From Mixophyes australis (taxonomy: Eukaryota; Chordata; Amphibia; Anura; Limnodynastidae): a DNA stretch of 64,000 bases. The notes under the pieces were generated by a model. It saw nothing but the letters and a program-made list of their open reading frames with translations. It had not been told where the DNA came from and did no database searches. Shown here piece by piece: positions 24,475-34,559 of the stretch; position 1 is the first letter of the stretch, and every line of letters begins with the position of its first letter. A program made the position numbers and the translations under genes. The DNA is taken from assembly GCA_036250195.1 (NCBI GenBank), contig JAVHZZ010000005.1, positions 74,759,505-74,823,504 of the forward strand, read 5' to 3'.

Positions 24475-25500
24475 GCTGTTGGGGAGATCATGTTTAACAA
24501 ATCTTATTACTTTTTTTACTGGGTGACTAAAGTAAAAGATCGAGTGGGGGGCCGTAGATGTATCTTATCTAGATTTTAGTAAGACTTTTGATACTATCCC
24601 ACATTGCAGACAGATAAATAAACTGGAAAGCTTAGGATTAGATTGTAAGATGATTGAATGGATACGATTGTGGTTGCAGGATAGAAAAAAGAGAGTTGCC
24701 GTAAATGGAGTGCATTCACAGGAGGGAAAGGGTACCCCAAGGATCTGTACTTGGACCAGTGCTTTTTAATATCTTTATTGGTAACGTTGCAAATGATATT
24801 GAAGTGAAAATATACTTTTTTCAGATAACACAAAGATATGCAACAGACTAGACACAACAGGAGGGGTAAAACAAATGATTGATGATCTAGGTACACTAGA
24901 GGAACGTTCAAGAGCATGGCAACTACAGTTTAATGCAAAAACATGCACTTGGGGCTCAATAAACCAAAGGCTAAATATAGTATTAAAGACACTATAATGG
25001 AAAATACCAAGGACGAAAGGGATCTTTGAATCACTATTTCATGTGACTTAAAGGCAGGTAATCAATGTAACAATGGCAATTAGTAATGTCAGTCAGATGC
25101 TTGGTTGTATCTGGAGAGGAATCGTTAGCAGAAAGAAGTAATAATGCCACTGTGTAGGTCATTGGTACAGCCTCATTTAGAATATTGTGTTCAATTCTGG
25201 AGGTCATATCTCCAGAAAGATATAAATACATTACAGACTGTACAAAGAAGGGCAACTAAAATGGTGCATGGCCTACATCAGAAAACTTACCCGGAAAGAA
25301 TAAAATATCTTAATATGTATAGTTTGGAGCAGCGAACTGAAAGAGGGGGCATGATAGAAACTTTCAAATATATCATGGGTTTTAACAAGATACAGGAGGG
25401 AAACATTGTTCAAAGTAAGAGAAATATTAGAACACGAGGACTTGAAGAATGGATCAATCTGTGTCACCTAACAGAGTACAGAGCTAAAATTGGATAATTG
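24475..25500 (+). pseudogene. CR1-like LINE reverse transcriptase and C-terminus
   Basis: One frame reads VDVSYLDFSKTFDTIPH (near 24560), which is RT motif A of CR1-type LINEs. It continues with KMIEWIRLWLQDRKKRVAVN. Remains of the GVPQGSVLGP motif follow near 24735 with a frame change. The 117-codon frame at 25144-25497 starts LCRSLVQPHLEYCVQFWRSY and continues with QRRATKMVHGL, which is the conserved RT-downstream region of this clade. The YADD box was not seen intact. Multiple frameshifts make it a dead 5'-truncated copy. Confidence 0.8.
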
Positions 25501-25697
25501 GTGGCAACAGAGCTTCCCTGGGAAGCAGATCTGCTTGCCACCTACCACATCATCTTCCTGTATCTTATAAAATTTCCTCCTCATTATTTGGTATTATTTA
25601 AGGTTTTTATTCTTGTTTCGAGTCCATGTTACATGTTTATGCTCTGATTCTACTGCAGAACAGTGGTACTTTCACACCTCACAATGCTGCCGTCCTT

Positions 25698-26010
25698 TAT
25701 CATCATCATCACCGTTTATTTATATAGCGCCACTAATTCTGCAGCGTTGTACAGAGAACTCATTCACTTACAGTCTAAATTCCCTAACACACACTCACAC
25801 AGACAGACACACAGACAAGGGTCAATTTGTTAGCAGCCAGTTAACCTACCAGTATGCTCTTTGAGTGTGGGAGGAAACCGGAGAATGGAGGAAGCCCGTG
25901 CAAATACGGGGAGAACATACCAACTCCTCACAGGCCATGGTTGGGAATTGAACTCATGACCCCAGTGCTGTACGGCAGAAGTGCTAACCACTTAGCCACC
26001 GTTCTGCCCA
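25698..26010 (-). repeat. tRNA-derived SINE with LINE-like tail (copy 1)
   Basis: On the minus strand it starts with TGGCTAAGTGGTTAGCAC (A-box-like). GAGTTCAATTCCC (B-box-like) follows, then a conserved central region with the GGTTTCCTCCCAC-type motif. It ends in TATATAAATAAACGGTGATG with a GATGAT tail. A second copy lies at 29512-29829 on the plus strand. The paired RNA polymerase III boxes identify a SINE; the tail resembles L2-type LINE ends. Confidence 0.85.
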
Positions 26011-27104
26011 CATGGCATCTTTCTTAATTTTTCTACCTGGTCAGTTTTAAGCAGGTTTGATAAGTAAATTTATTAAGAACTACATGGATTATCCTATAAA
26101 TGTGGAAACTCACAGTTCTTCTTGTGCAGAGCGTTTACTTATTATTCTAACTCTTTATTTATATATTATGAACATGTTCCACACAGATGCACAACAGCAG
26201 CATTTTATTCATGCACTTCAGTCCCTACAGAGATTACAATATAATTTACCTACCACATACTCCCACACATGAGGTGCAATTTAGTCAGAATTCAATGCTT
26301 GGTGGGGGAAAGGGACAGGGAGCTCTGAAGTGAATAACTTTCTTATAAATAGGAGTCTGGCTTGGCCTTCCTTTGCAGTGTACTGGTGTCAGGGAGGGGG
26401 GGGGGGGGACTAGTGATGTTCCCTCGTGAGTGTAGAGGATCAAATGTCTCCTCTTGTACCCCAGTTTTTAGTTCTTTAAGTTCATTAAATACTTGGGTTA
26501 GGGCACAATACTGCTTACTGTGACAGGCTCCGCCTTGTGTTGCTATGACTCCACCTACCACTGTGTGTTGCATTAGCCTCGTCTGTCACTGATGACTGAT
26601 GTGATTATGGATAATTGAGTTAATCTCACCTACTTTTGAGACACCCACAACTTGTATGGTTCCACCCATGTGAGGCCGCTTCCAGCATTTTTACCATGGC
26701 CAGTTTAAGTTCCTAAATCGCCCCTGGATTTGATGGTGTTCATAGCATAGTAGCATTACCCTATTTGTACACAATATAATAATGTAGTGAAGTGTCATTA
26801 CCTAAGAAAAAATAGTGTTTTTAAAGTGTTATTACAAAATTTGAAAGTAACATTTACCAATAAAATTAAATTAAATACAAATACAAAACGCAAATGCAAA
26901 TTAAATTCCATTAAATTAGGTACATTTAAATGAAATACAAACATTAGTAACTTTCCCACTTAAAAATCAAATGGGAATCGTCTTTTCTGCCGCTGTCCAA
27001 AAGGATATATGAATTAAGTAGTATGACTGCATATAATATAGCAGCCACACTAATTAAGTACAATAAAAGAATCAGAAGAGGCTAACTAGTTCCACTGCTC
27101 GTCG

Positions 27105-27141
<37 letters not shown>

Positions 27142-27215
27142 CATGTATCATTGCACCAGCCCTCCAGCACCCCACTACAATTTTTTTGTTTATTACACTT
27201 CAAATAAATATTAAA
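26011..27215. other. no gene recognised; G-run and CAT repeat
   Basis: A run of about 15 G lies at 26395-26409 and a (CAT)n microsatellite at about 27105-27139. No gene is supported. The minus-strand frame at 26343-26573 overlaps the G-run and is not credible. Confidence 0.4.
27105..27139. repeat. (CAT)n microsatellite
   Basis: About eleven CAT trinucleotides in a row after a CGTCGT lead-in. Confidence 0.95.
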
Positions 27216-27228
27216 AAATAAAGGAATA

Positions 27229-28598
27229 TCCAACGCTGGAGTTTGCTGCTCGGATCTGGGAGACCTGCAAGGGCCATCTCTCTATCTTTCCTAACCCTCT
27301 GCACATTATACCCCTGTGGCATAACCCCACCTTCCCTCCAGGAATGTCCCGATCTTTCTCTCGGCTATGGGCCAGGGTGGGATTCCGATTTGCGGGAAGC
27401 CTTCTTGAGTGAGGAAGGCCTATATCCTATGACGCCCTCTGTTCCAGAGTCCCTAACTTTCACTCGCCTTTCTACCAATATCTGCAGGTTCGGCACTTCC
27501 TCCTGTCACTCCTGTCGGACAATTCACCTCACTCCCCCTCCCAATTTGAATCTCTCTGCCTTTCTTCCCCTCTGCGAAGGGGTATGATCTCGTCCTTGTA
27601 TAGTCTTCTACTGGAGAAATTGGTGCCTTCCGGGAACGCACATGAGAGGGAGTGGGAGAGGGATCTGGGCCTTCCCCCGGAGGAGGACTGCTGGGAGACC
27701 ATCAGGCTGAATGTGGCTTCTAGCTCCATCTCCACATTAATCAAGGAAAATGCGTACAAAGTTTACTACAGGTGGTATCTCACATCTGACAGGCTCGCAA
27801 ATATGTACCAGTCAGCTTCTCCCGATTGCTGGAGAAATTGTGGTCATCGAGGCACCTTCGTGCATATTTGGTGGTCATGCCCTGTTATTACCTCCTTTTG
27901 GGACAGGGTTTCGAGACTTCTTTCCTCCCTCCTCCAATGCCCTATTAGGAAGAACCCATGGTCCTTCCTACTCTGTTATCCTATACAAGACCTAGACACC
28001 CACTCTGCAAAACTTGCTTCACATGTCCTGGCAGCCGCCAGATGTCTGATTGCTAAATTTTGGAAACAGGCGGACCCCCCCCTCCCCCGCATCTCTTCTC
28101 TTAGATCATATATATGGTTCATTGCCAACATGGAAACAATCACGTCGCTACTGCGAGACAAAGAAGACAAATTTCATCAAATTTGGGCCCCCTGGCTTTA
28201 TGCCTAGGATCCCCGCAGTTTTCTCTTCCTCCAAATAATCTCCCCCTACACAATTCCAGATTACATCGACCCCCTTACTACTTTAAAATACTCCCATGCA
28301 GACCTGATAGCGCTCCCTTCTGAAGGTGAACATGCTTTTCTTAGTATCCCCATGAGATGGCCATTAACCCCCCCCCCCCCCCCTTGCCTACCCTATTCCC
28401 ACTTCTATGCTCACTTCCTTTCCCTCCCGCCCCTTACCCATTACTATCTTGTTATATTGCAATACACTTTACTGTTTTGTGAGTGACATTGTTGGATATC
28501 TACTCTGCTCTGTGATTATTTCAATCAAAATGCTTGTTGTTCTATGTTTATGTCATTCATACATTATTATGCAATAAAATTTTGAGTTAAAAATAAAT
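27229..28598 (+). mobile_element. 5'-truncated Tx1-type L1 insertion
   Basis: The insert begins abruptly inside L1 ORF2 and ends with AATAAAATTTTG and an A-rich tail. The 13-bp string AAATAAAGGAATA occurs at 27216-27228 and again at 28599-28611, exactly at both edges. This is a textbook target-primed insertion: 5' truncation, poly-A end, and a target duplication with an A-rich start. A run of about 14 C lies near 28371-28383 in the 3' UTR. Confidence 0.9.
27243..28207 (+). pseudogene. L1 ORF2 C-terminal region
   Basis: The 207-codon frame at 27584-28207 contains YKVYYRWYLTSDRLANMYQ, then SPDCWRNCGHRGTFVHIWW and CPVITSFWDRV, the cysteine-containing C-terminal region of amphibian and fish L1 ORF2. 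Upstream, in another frame, YLQVRHFLLSLL belongs to the same protein, so one frameshift or more separates them. The frame ends normally at 28207, which suggests the true ORF2 C-terminus. The same domain in the 43-50 kb copy is cut off near 49790. Confidence 0.85.
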
Positions 28599-28611
28599 AA
28601 ATAAAGGAATA

Positions 28612-29420
28612 ACTGGGTCCTTTATTACAGTAGATTGAACATATTATTTATACTGGCTATTAATGCATTTCTTAGAATACTTTTTCAGTATATTTAAACA
28701 TACGGTAGCTTATGTCAATAGTAAAGCATAAATTCACTGATTAAAATTGCTAAAGCTAAAGGACAAATGTCTAAAAGAAAAACACTACTTTAACATTTAC
28801 ATATGTATGTAAAAATGTACAGAACTTAAGATATTCAATATTGCATATACATTTGATATATCTTACGACACCTGCAAATTTAAATCTAGTTTATATTTAT
28901 GTCTGGTGCACAATGTAGCCGTCATCGCCATTAACTCAGAAACTTGCACTATACATATGGGATGCACAAAGATTCTCCTAAAAGACATATCTTAAAGATA
29001 CAAGTAAGTCAAACCAGACACATCTATAAGAGGTCTGGCTGACTTAAGTTACCATGCTCCTACTGTATGGAGCTTACATGTGAATGCTTCTGACTCATCT
29101 CTCTGAATGATTTTGTTGTTATGATGCGATTCATGATTTGTCTAGACTGCCTCCTGTATGTGTTATCTAGTCACTCCTTCATTTATCTGTGGTTCAGTTT
29201 TGCTTTTGTTGTGGTTTTTCCTAGTGTGTGTATTTCTGTATCAACAAAGAAATCTTAGTCCTAATCCTTTCCCTCCTAATGGAGAACCAGCTCCTTGCAT
29301 GTGTGACATGGGAGTAATTAAGCGGCATCTCCAAAATAAAGGCAGATAATAGAGACGATTGCACCAAGCGTAGGATCCCAATTATCTCCTCAAGGTTTGG
29401 TACTAGACTATTTACTTATA
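28612..29420. other. no gene recognised
   Basis: AT-rich DNA between the L1 insertion and the Tc1 element, with nothing supported. The 63-codon frame at 29158 is hydrophobic but lacks any gene context. Confidence 0.35.
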
Positions 29421-29511
29421 TACAGTGGATATAAACACACTAATTGAAATTGAAGGTGTTTGTGCTATAATGCCTGAAATCAAGATATATCATGTGAAAT
29501 CAAGATAATTC

Positions 29512-29829
29512 GGGGCAGCACAGTGGCTTAGTGGTTAGCACTGAGTTCAATTCCCAACCATGGCCTTATCTGTGTGGAGTTTGTATGTTCTCCCCATGTT
29601 TGTGTTGGTTTCCTCCGGGTGCTCCAGTTTCCTCCCACAATCCAAAAGACATACTAGTAGGTTAATTGGCTGCTATTAAATTGACCTTAGTTTCTCTCGG
29701 TCTGTGTATGTGTGTATGTTAAGGAATTTAGACTGTAAGCTCCAATGGGGCAGGGCTGATGTGAGTGAGTTCTCTGTACAGTGCTGCGAAATTAGTGTCA
29801 CTATATAAATAGATGATAACGATGATGTT
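29512..29829 (+). repeat. tRNA-derived SINE (copy 2) inside the Tc1 left arm
   Basis: It starts GGGGCAGCACAGTGG, has an A-box-like GGCTTAGTGGTTAGCAC and a B-box-like GAGTTCAATTCCC, but lacks the usual bases between the two boxes. The central TTTCCTCCGGGTGCTCCAGT is conserved, and it ends TATATAAATAGATGATAACG with GATG units. Its position within the Tc1 arm shows that it arrived after the Tc1 element. Confidence 0.85.
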
Positions 29830-29957
29830 GGATCTTTTTTCCACCTTTAATGTGACCTTGCAACTAACAAAGTTCAAGTAAAAAACAAAGAGATTTTTTA
29901 GGAAACAAAATTGCAAATTACTAAAATCTTGTATGCATAAGTGTGTAAACCCCTAAA

Positions 29958-30723
29958 CTACTTATTTGTCGAATCACCTTTTCCATTTATCATAGCAGTG
30001 AGTATTTTGGAATAAGTCTCTATCAACTTCACACACCAGGAATTGCTATCATGTTAGAATTTCCTCTTCATCCTCAACTGTCTGACAGAGATCAGCAGGT
30101 TTCATGCCAAAATATCTTGATATTTTGAGCTATTCTTTTTGCCCTCTATCCTAACTAGAGCCCCAGTCCCAGTTGATGAGACACAGCCCCAAAGCATGAT
30201 GTTGCCACCACCAATATTCTTTACAGCAGATATGGTGTTATTTGGATAATGAGCTGGAGCTTTGCACCAAACATATCTTTTAGAACTAATACCAAAAAGT
30301 TCAACATTCAAACAATGATATTTTCCCACATAGTTTGATTAAAGGTATTTTTTGTAAAATTTAGATGGGCTTAGATGTTCTGTTTTGTAAGAAATGGCTT
30401 CCATCTTACCACTCTATTCCATAGCCCAAAAATATGCACACTGTAGAAGATTGTTGTCACATGCAAGGGTGGACCAGTTCCTGACAGAAATTCCTGCTGC
30501 TCCTTTAATGTTGCCATAGGCCTTGTCCTGTCATAAACTTTGGTTAGACATCCTGATCTTGGCAATGTCCCTCTTGTGCCACATTTATTCCACTTATTGC
30601 TGATAGTCTTCACAGTGTTCCATGGTACATACAATGCCTTTGAAATTCTTTTATATCCTCTCCTGATTGATACCTTTCAGCAATGAGATTCCGTATATGT
30701 TTTGAAAGCTCCTTGTGGGCCAT
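29958..30723 (-). pseudogene. Tc1-like transposase
   Basis: The start MAHKELSKHI is at 30723 on the minus strand. A DNA-binding helix-turn-helix remnant follows (TVKTISNKWNKCGT, TLPRSGCLTK). Further on, KNIGGGNIMLWGCVSSTGTG with ALVRIEGK is the central catalytic-domain motif around the second aspartate. The last coding stretch, LIETYSKILTAMINGKG, ends near 29958. Frameshifts separate the pieces, and the region carrying the third catalytic residue was not found, so the protein is inactive. Confidence 0.85.
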
Positions 30724-31093
30724 GGCTACCCCAGTAGGATGCAACCAAGAAAACTGCAAGGACATCCTAGAGGAAGCATTGATCTTTATTTGATGTTGAT
30801 TACGATCACTTTCATTGCTGGTAGGTACATGCTAATTTAATTTGAATATGATTTTGAATGTGGTTGGTTATCTCTGAACACAGCTATTATGAAAGAGTGT
30901 ACACATGTATGCAACCAAAGTATTGTAGGTATTTATTTTCCTACAAAATGTCTTTGATTTTCACTTGAGTTTTGTTGGTTGTAAGGTCACAGTAAAGGTG
31001 GAAAAAGGTCAGTTAAAATGTATCTTGATTTCAAACTTTACATGACAAACACCTGTAAATTCAATAAGGGTATGTAGACTTATATCCACTGTA

Positions 31094-32435
31094 GGCCCAA
31101 TGATTTTCCTGATTGCATCTGTGTTGTGTGCTTGTTATTTGTTCCTGATTTCATCCCTCATTCTGACCTTGGCTTGGCTGACAATCCTCTCACTTCTACA
31201 TGTTAGCCTACAGATATAGATGTGCATTTATGTGTTGTGTTTGTGCATTGTAATTTTTTTCCTTTCTGTCTATAATCTTTATTCATTGCTTGATTCTTGG
31301 TCACGCTCAGAGTGAATATCACACAAAGAGATGACAAATGCCTTATTTTACTTGCCATACCTACATATCAAGGATGTCTTAGAAATGTTTACATCACAGA
31401 TGTTTTATGCCGTTTAAACCGTAAGAGTTGGAAAACTAATTTAAAACAAACATATGAATAAAAACTTACAGCTCCAATTTTGCAGGAAGCCTTTACGTGT
31501 GACATCAGTTTTTTTTACGTTTAAGTTTTATTTATTAAAGATGAATTCATTATGTATACTACATAGAATACAAACTTATATGAAGATTCTTTGCATATAG
31601 ATATTATCTTTACACCATTAACTAATTGCTGTATACAGTATACAGAAAACCCTTGTTTCTTTTTTCTATTTTTTTCTGGTGAATGAACAAATCCAAGTTA
31701 ACACTTATTTAACTTGCTTTATGAATACTGGTGAAAATATTTGTTGACCTTTTCCTGCTGTTGAGAGTGGTGACAACAGTAGGCAGTGATCTGGTTTTGT
31801 TTTTGTTATTGTTTTTGTTGGACATCTCAGACCAACACTGTCCAAATTAACACTATGTAGCTCTACATGTTTTGTATCTTCTGTAGGATAATGTAAATAT
31901 CAATGACTTCCAAGAATACAGTTTTCATAATATTTTAGACAATCCATTTGCACATTTATTCTTAACATATAATCCTAAAAAGCCCGTAATTTGACATACA
32001 ATCTTTTGCTTTACATGAAGGAATTTAAACTGAAAGCTTCTTGTGTCAGAGCTCTTCATTATAGGCCAACAATTGGCTGTTAATGTACTATTAAATGTTT
32101 ATTTCCCCAAATCGTATATTACACTTTACAATGTATTCTTGTAAATTTTGCAACCGCTTTTCTTATGCCATGGCTAGCAACGTGTTTTAAATAAGCCACA
32201 CAGATTTCATTTAGCTTTGTGGCTACATGGCTACTCGCTAACCAAAAATGCCCACATAAATGCATACTCTTCAACTCCTGAAGCTTATTTGTCTCACCCA
32301 GCATCTCAAAATAATATGTTTGCATGTGGGCTTTAAAGGCGGTGCTTCAGTGCCCCTGGATCACTTGAAAACACATATCTTCAGATAAGCATGTCAAAGT
32401 CCCAGACCAGTTCTTACACAATTTATGCAAACCTT
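31094..32435. other. no gene recognised
   Basis: AT-rich DNA; the minus-strand frame at 32119-32325 has no recognisable motif. No supported feature. Confidence 0.35.
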
Positions 32436-33248
32436 GGTCCTGATTCATTAAAGGCGATTTTATGCGTATAATACTGCTGTGTGCATGCTCCGAACTGGCT
32501 CATTCACCACAGAACACAATAACATTGAACTCTTCTTCCAAGCAGCATCTGATTCTAGCTCTGGGCATCTCAAAAGCACTTGTTTTCTCAGTCGTATCTC
32601 TTGCTCCAGCTACAGGTAGGTATAATCTAACTGCCGATGACCAGTGATGACGGCTGTGTATGCTAGAACATGTTTACAATCAGGAGCAACTGTAGAAATG
32701 TATTTTATATACATTAGACATTAAGGGGGGAATTCAATTCCCCCCAAAGTACCGCTGCGCTAAAGATATTACCGTTATTACAGTAATATTAACCCGGCTT
32801 TCTGCTCACAGCTCAGGAAGCTACGAGAAAAAAGCCAGCGTTAAAACTACCGCAATAATGCGCAGGCCGCGTTACTTTTAACAGTAACACTCCCAATTGA
32901 ATTCCCACCTAAGAACATCCTAATAAATGTATGTTATGGGAAAATAACAAACTTTTTATATTTTAAGATTTTGTCATTAATGAATATCTTATTAACATAG
33001 AACAATAATTAAATATTTTTTTATTTTTTTTTCACTTTCTTTTGTGACTTTATATTCCACATATATATTGGACATATCCTTCAGTGTCTTGTCTAGTAGA
33101 GCAGAGCAGACCTACACCCGTATTCATCACCGCACGTATCTTCACATCCGCTCCTTGTTGAGTTTGGGGGTTTGTATACACGATTTAAGTGCATTTAAAA
33201 AAAAAATGCACATGGCATTCAGTATGTGTCCCTTAATTAATCAGGCCC
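32436..33248. mobile_element. MITE-like element, same type as 17934-18247
   Basis: The left end GGTCCTGATTCATTAAAGG at 32436-32454 and the inverted right end GGGCCTGATTAATTAAGGG match at 16 of 19 positions. The ends resemble those at 17934 and 18247. A Harbinger-like MITE is nested inside. A target duplication was not identified, so the two ends could also belong to separate fragments. Confidence 0.4.
32725..32909. mobile_element. Harbinger-like MITE, 185 bp (nested)
   Basis: The ends are GGGGGGAATTCAATT and, inverted, GGTGGGAATTCAATT (13 of 15 match), with the trinucleotide TAA on both sides (32722-32724 and 32910-32912). Length, end type and TWA target duplication match the element at 22818-23002, although the interiors differ. 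Confidence 0.8.
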
Positions 33249-33302
33249 ACTGTGTTTATTATTTTTTTACTCTCAACCAGCTCTTGCATCTGTAACTATT
33301 GT

Positions 33303-33720
33303 CTGTAATAAAGATTGTCAGATGCGATTGCTGTGGTTTCAAAGCACAAAGGATTTATTAGCAAAGAATAACAAGACAAAGTTTGGTATACAAACGCGTG
33401 CGCTCGTTGGCTCCAACTCAAGCTTCAATCAGAGATTGAAGGGTCTTGATCTCCAAAGAACTCGGTACAGCATTGGTGGATTCTTCTGGTCATTGTTCCT
33501 TTGAATTGCCAGGTGTCCTTCTCCAGATTCACACCTCTAGACCTGTTTAAACTGATCTTTATGATCCCTGTGAGCTGGACATTTAGTGTATGAAAAAAAT
33601 GATACAATTTATAATTAGCGTTCGCAAGGTGCAAACACCACATAAATAACACTGAAAACGTTCTCACGCAATTCCGAGCAGATTGATACCAAACTCAATA
33701 CCATTTGTAAGTTGTAAACA
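33303..33720 (-). repeat. possible LTR fragment (retrovirus-like)
   Basis: On the minus strand the region ends with an AATAAATCC signal followed by a short U5-like tail finishing CATCTGACA near 33316. This is the architecture of an LTR 3' end. No partner LTR, primer site or target duplication was found. It is only a suggestion. Confidence 0.2.
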
Positions 33721-34098
33721 TTAGTTAGGTTCTTTACCACTTTATTTTATATGAAGCAATAGACAAACATTACATCTATTTACTAGGGATGTGCACCGGC
33801 GACTTTTGAGGTCTCGTGTTTTGTGTTTTGGATCCTGATTTTCGTTATTTTTGAGGTTCGGATTTGTCTCGCAAAACACTTGACGAAAGGTCTCGGTTCG
33901 GATTTAAGGTATTGGATTCGGATTTTTTTTGAAAAAAACATAAAAAGTTTAAAAATCAAGTTTTTGGGCTTATTTTCACTCCTAGGCTATTATTAACCTC
34001 AATAACATTCAATAACAAGCATTTCCACTAATTTACAGTGTATTCTGAACACCTCACAATATAGTTATTAGTCCAAAACGTTGCAACAAGGTATCTTT

Positions 34099-34370
34099 CT
34101 GGACTGCGTAGAGGAGTGGGTCACCACAATATATCTTAAAAACCCTGAACTTTTATGATTCGCACCAATAATTGTACCTGGACTGCGTAGAGGAGTGGGT
34201 CACCACAATATCTTAAAAACCCTGAACTTTTATGATTCGCACCAATAATTGTACCTGGACTGCGTAGAGGAGTGGGTCACCACAATATATTAAAAACCCT
34301 GAACTTTTATGATTCGCACCAATAATTGTACCTGGACTGCGTAGAGGAGTGGGCACTGGGCACCACAATA
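34099..34370. repeat. 77-79-bp tandem repeat, four units
   Basis: The motif GGACTGCGTAGAGGAGTGGG recurs at 34101, 34180, 34257 and 34334, so spacing is 79, 77 and 77 bp. It lies about 320 bp inside the left end of the hAT element. Confidence 0.95.
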
Positions 34371-34418
34371 AAATATATAAAAAACCTTCAACAGATCTGC
34401 ATTACACTACACATACGG

Positions 34419-34496
34419 CTGCTCCTCCATCCTCTCCATCATATACATGTTGGAGTTTTAGCGTGTGACAACCTCTTGTTTTTGATAATGTCAGTG
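34419..34496 (-). pseudogene. decayed duplicate of a transposase segment
   Basis: These 78 bp align with 38949-39026, the part of the transposase gene that encodes RWNSTLYMLQRMEEQQ. CTGCTCCTCCATCCTCT and ACAACCTCTTGTTT are identical in both, and overall about four fifths of the bases match. The copy is not open in the homologous frame. It shows that coding DNA was copied into the 3' noncoding arm of the element. Confidence 0.75.
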
Positions 34497-34559
34497 CATT
34501 TTGAATATTTTTCAATTTGCCCCACACCACTGAATGTACTTTATCTATGATACGCAATA

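Larger units (their letters stand above)
29423..31091 (-). mobile_element. Tc1/mariner element with long inverted repeats
   Basis: Both ends read CAGTGGATATAA and lie next to TA dinucleotides (29421-29422 and 31092-31093), the Tc1 target duplication. Homology between the two ends extends about 200 bp inwards: TCCACCTTTANTGTGACCTT occurs on the left near 29839 and inverted on the right near 30993. The left arm is interrupted by the SINE at 29512-29829. The transposase in the middle is decayed. Confidence 0.9.

Noticed and set aside
25698..26010. A true tRNA gene
   Set aside because: Only A- and B-box-like strings remain; the flanking tail and the second copy at 29512 identify a SINE.
27100..27140. 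CRISPR-like or coding repeat
   Set aside because: It is a plain CAT trinucleotide microsatellite without spacers.
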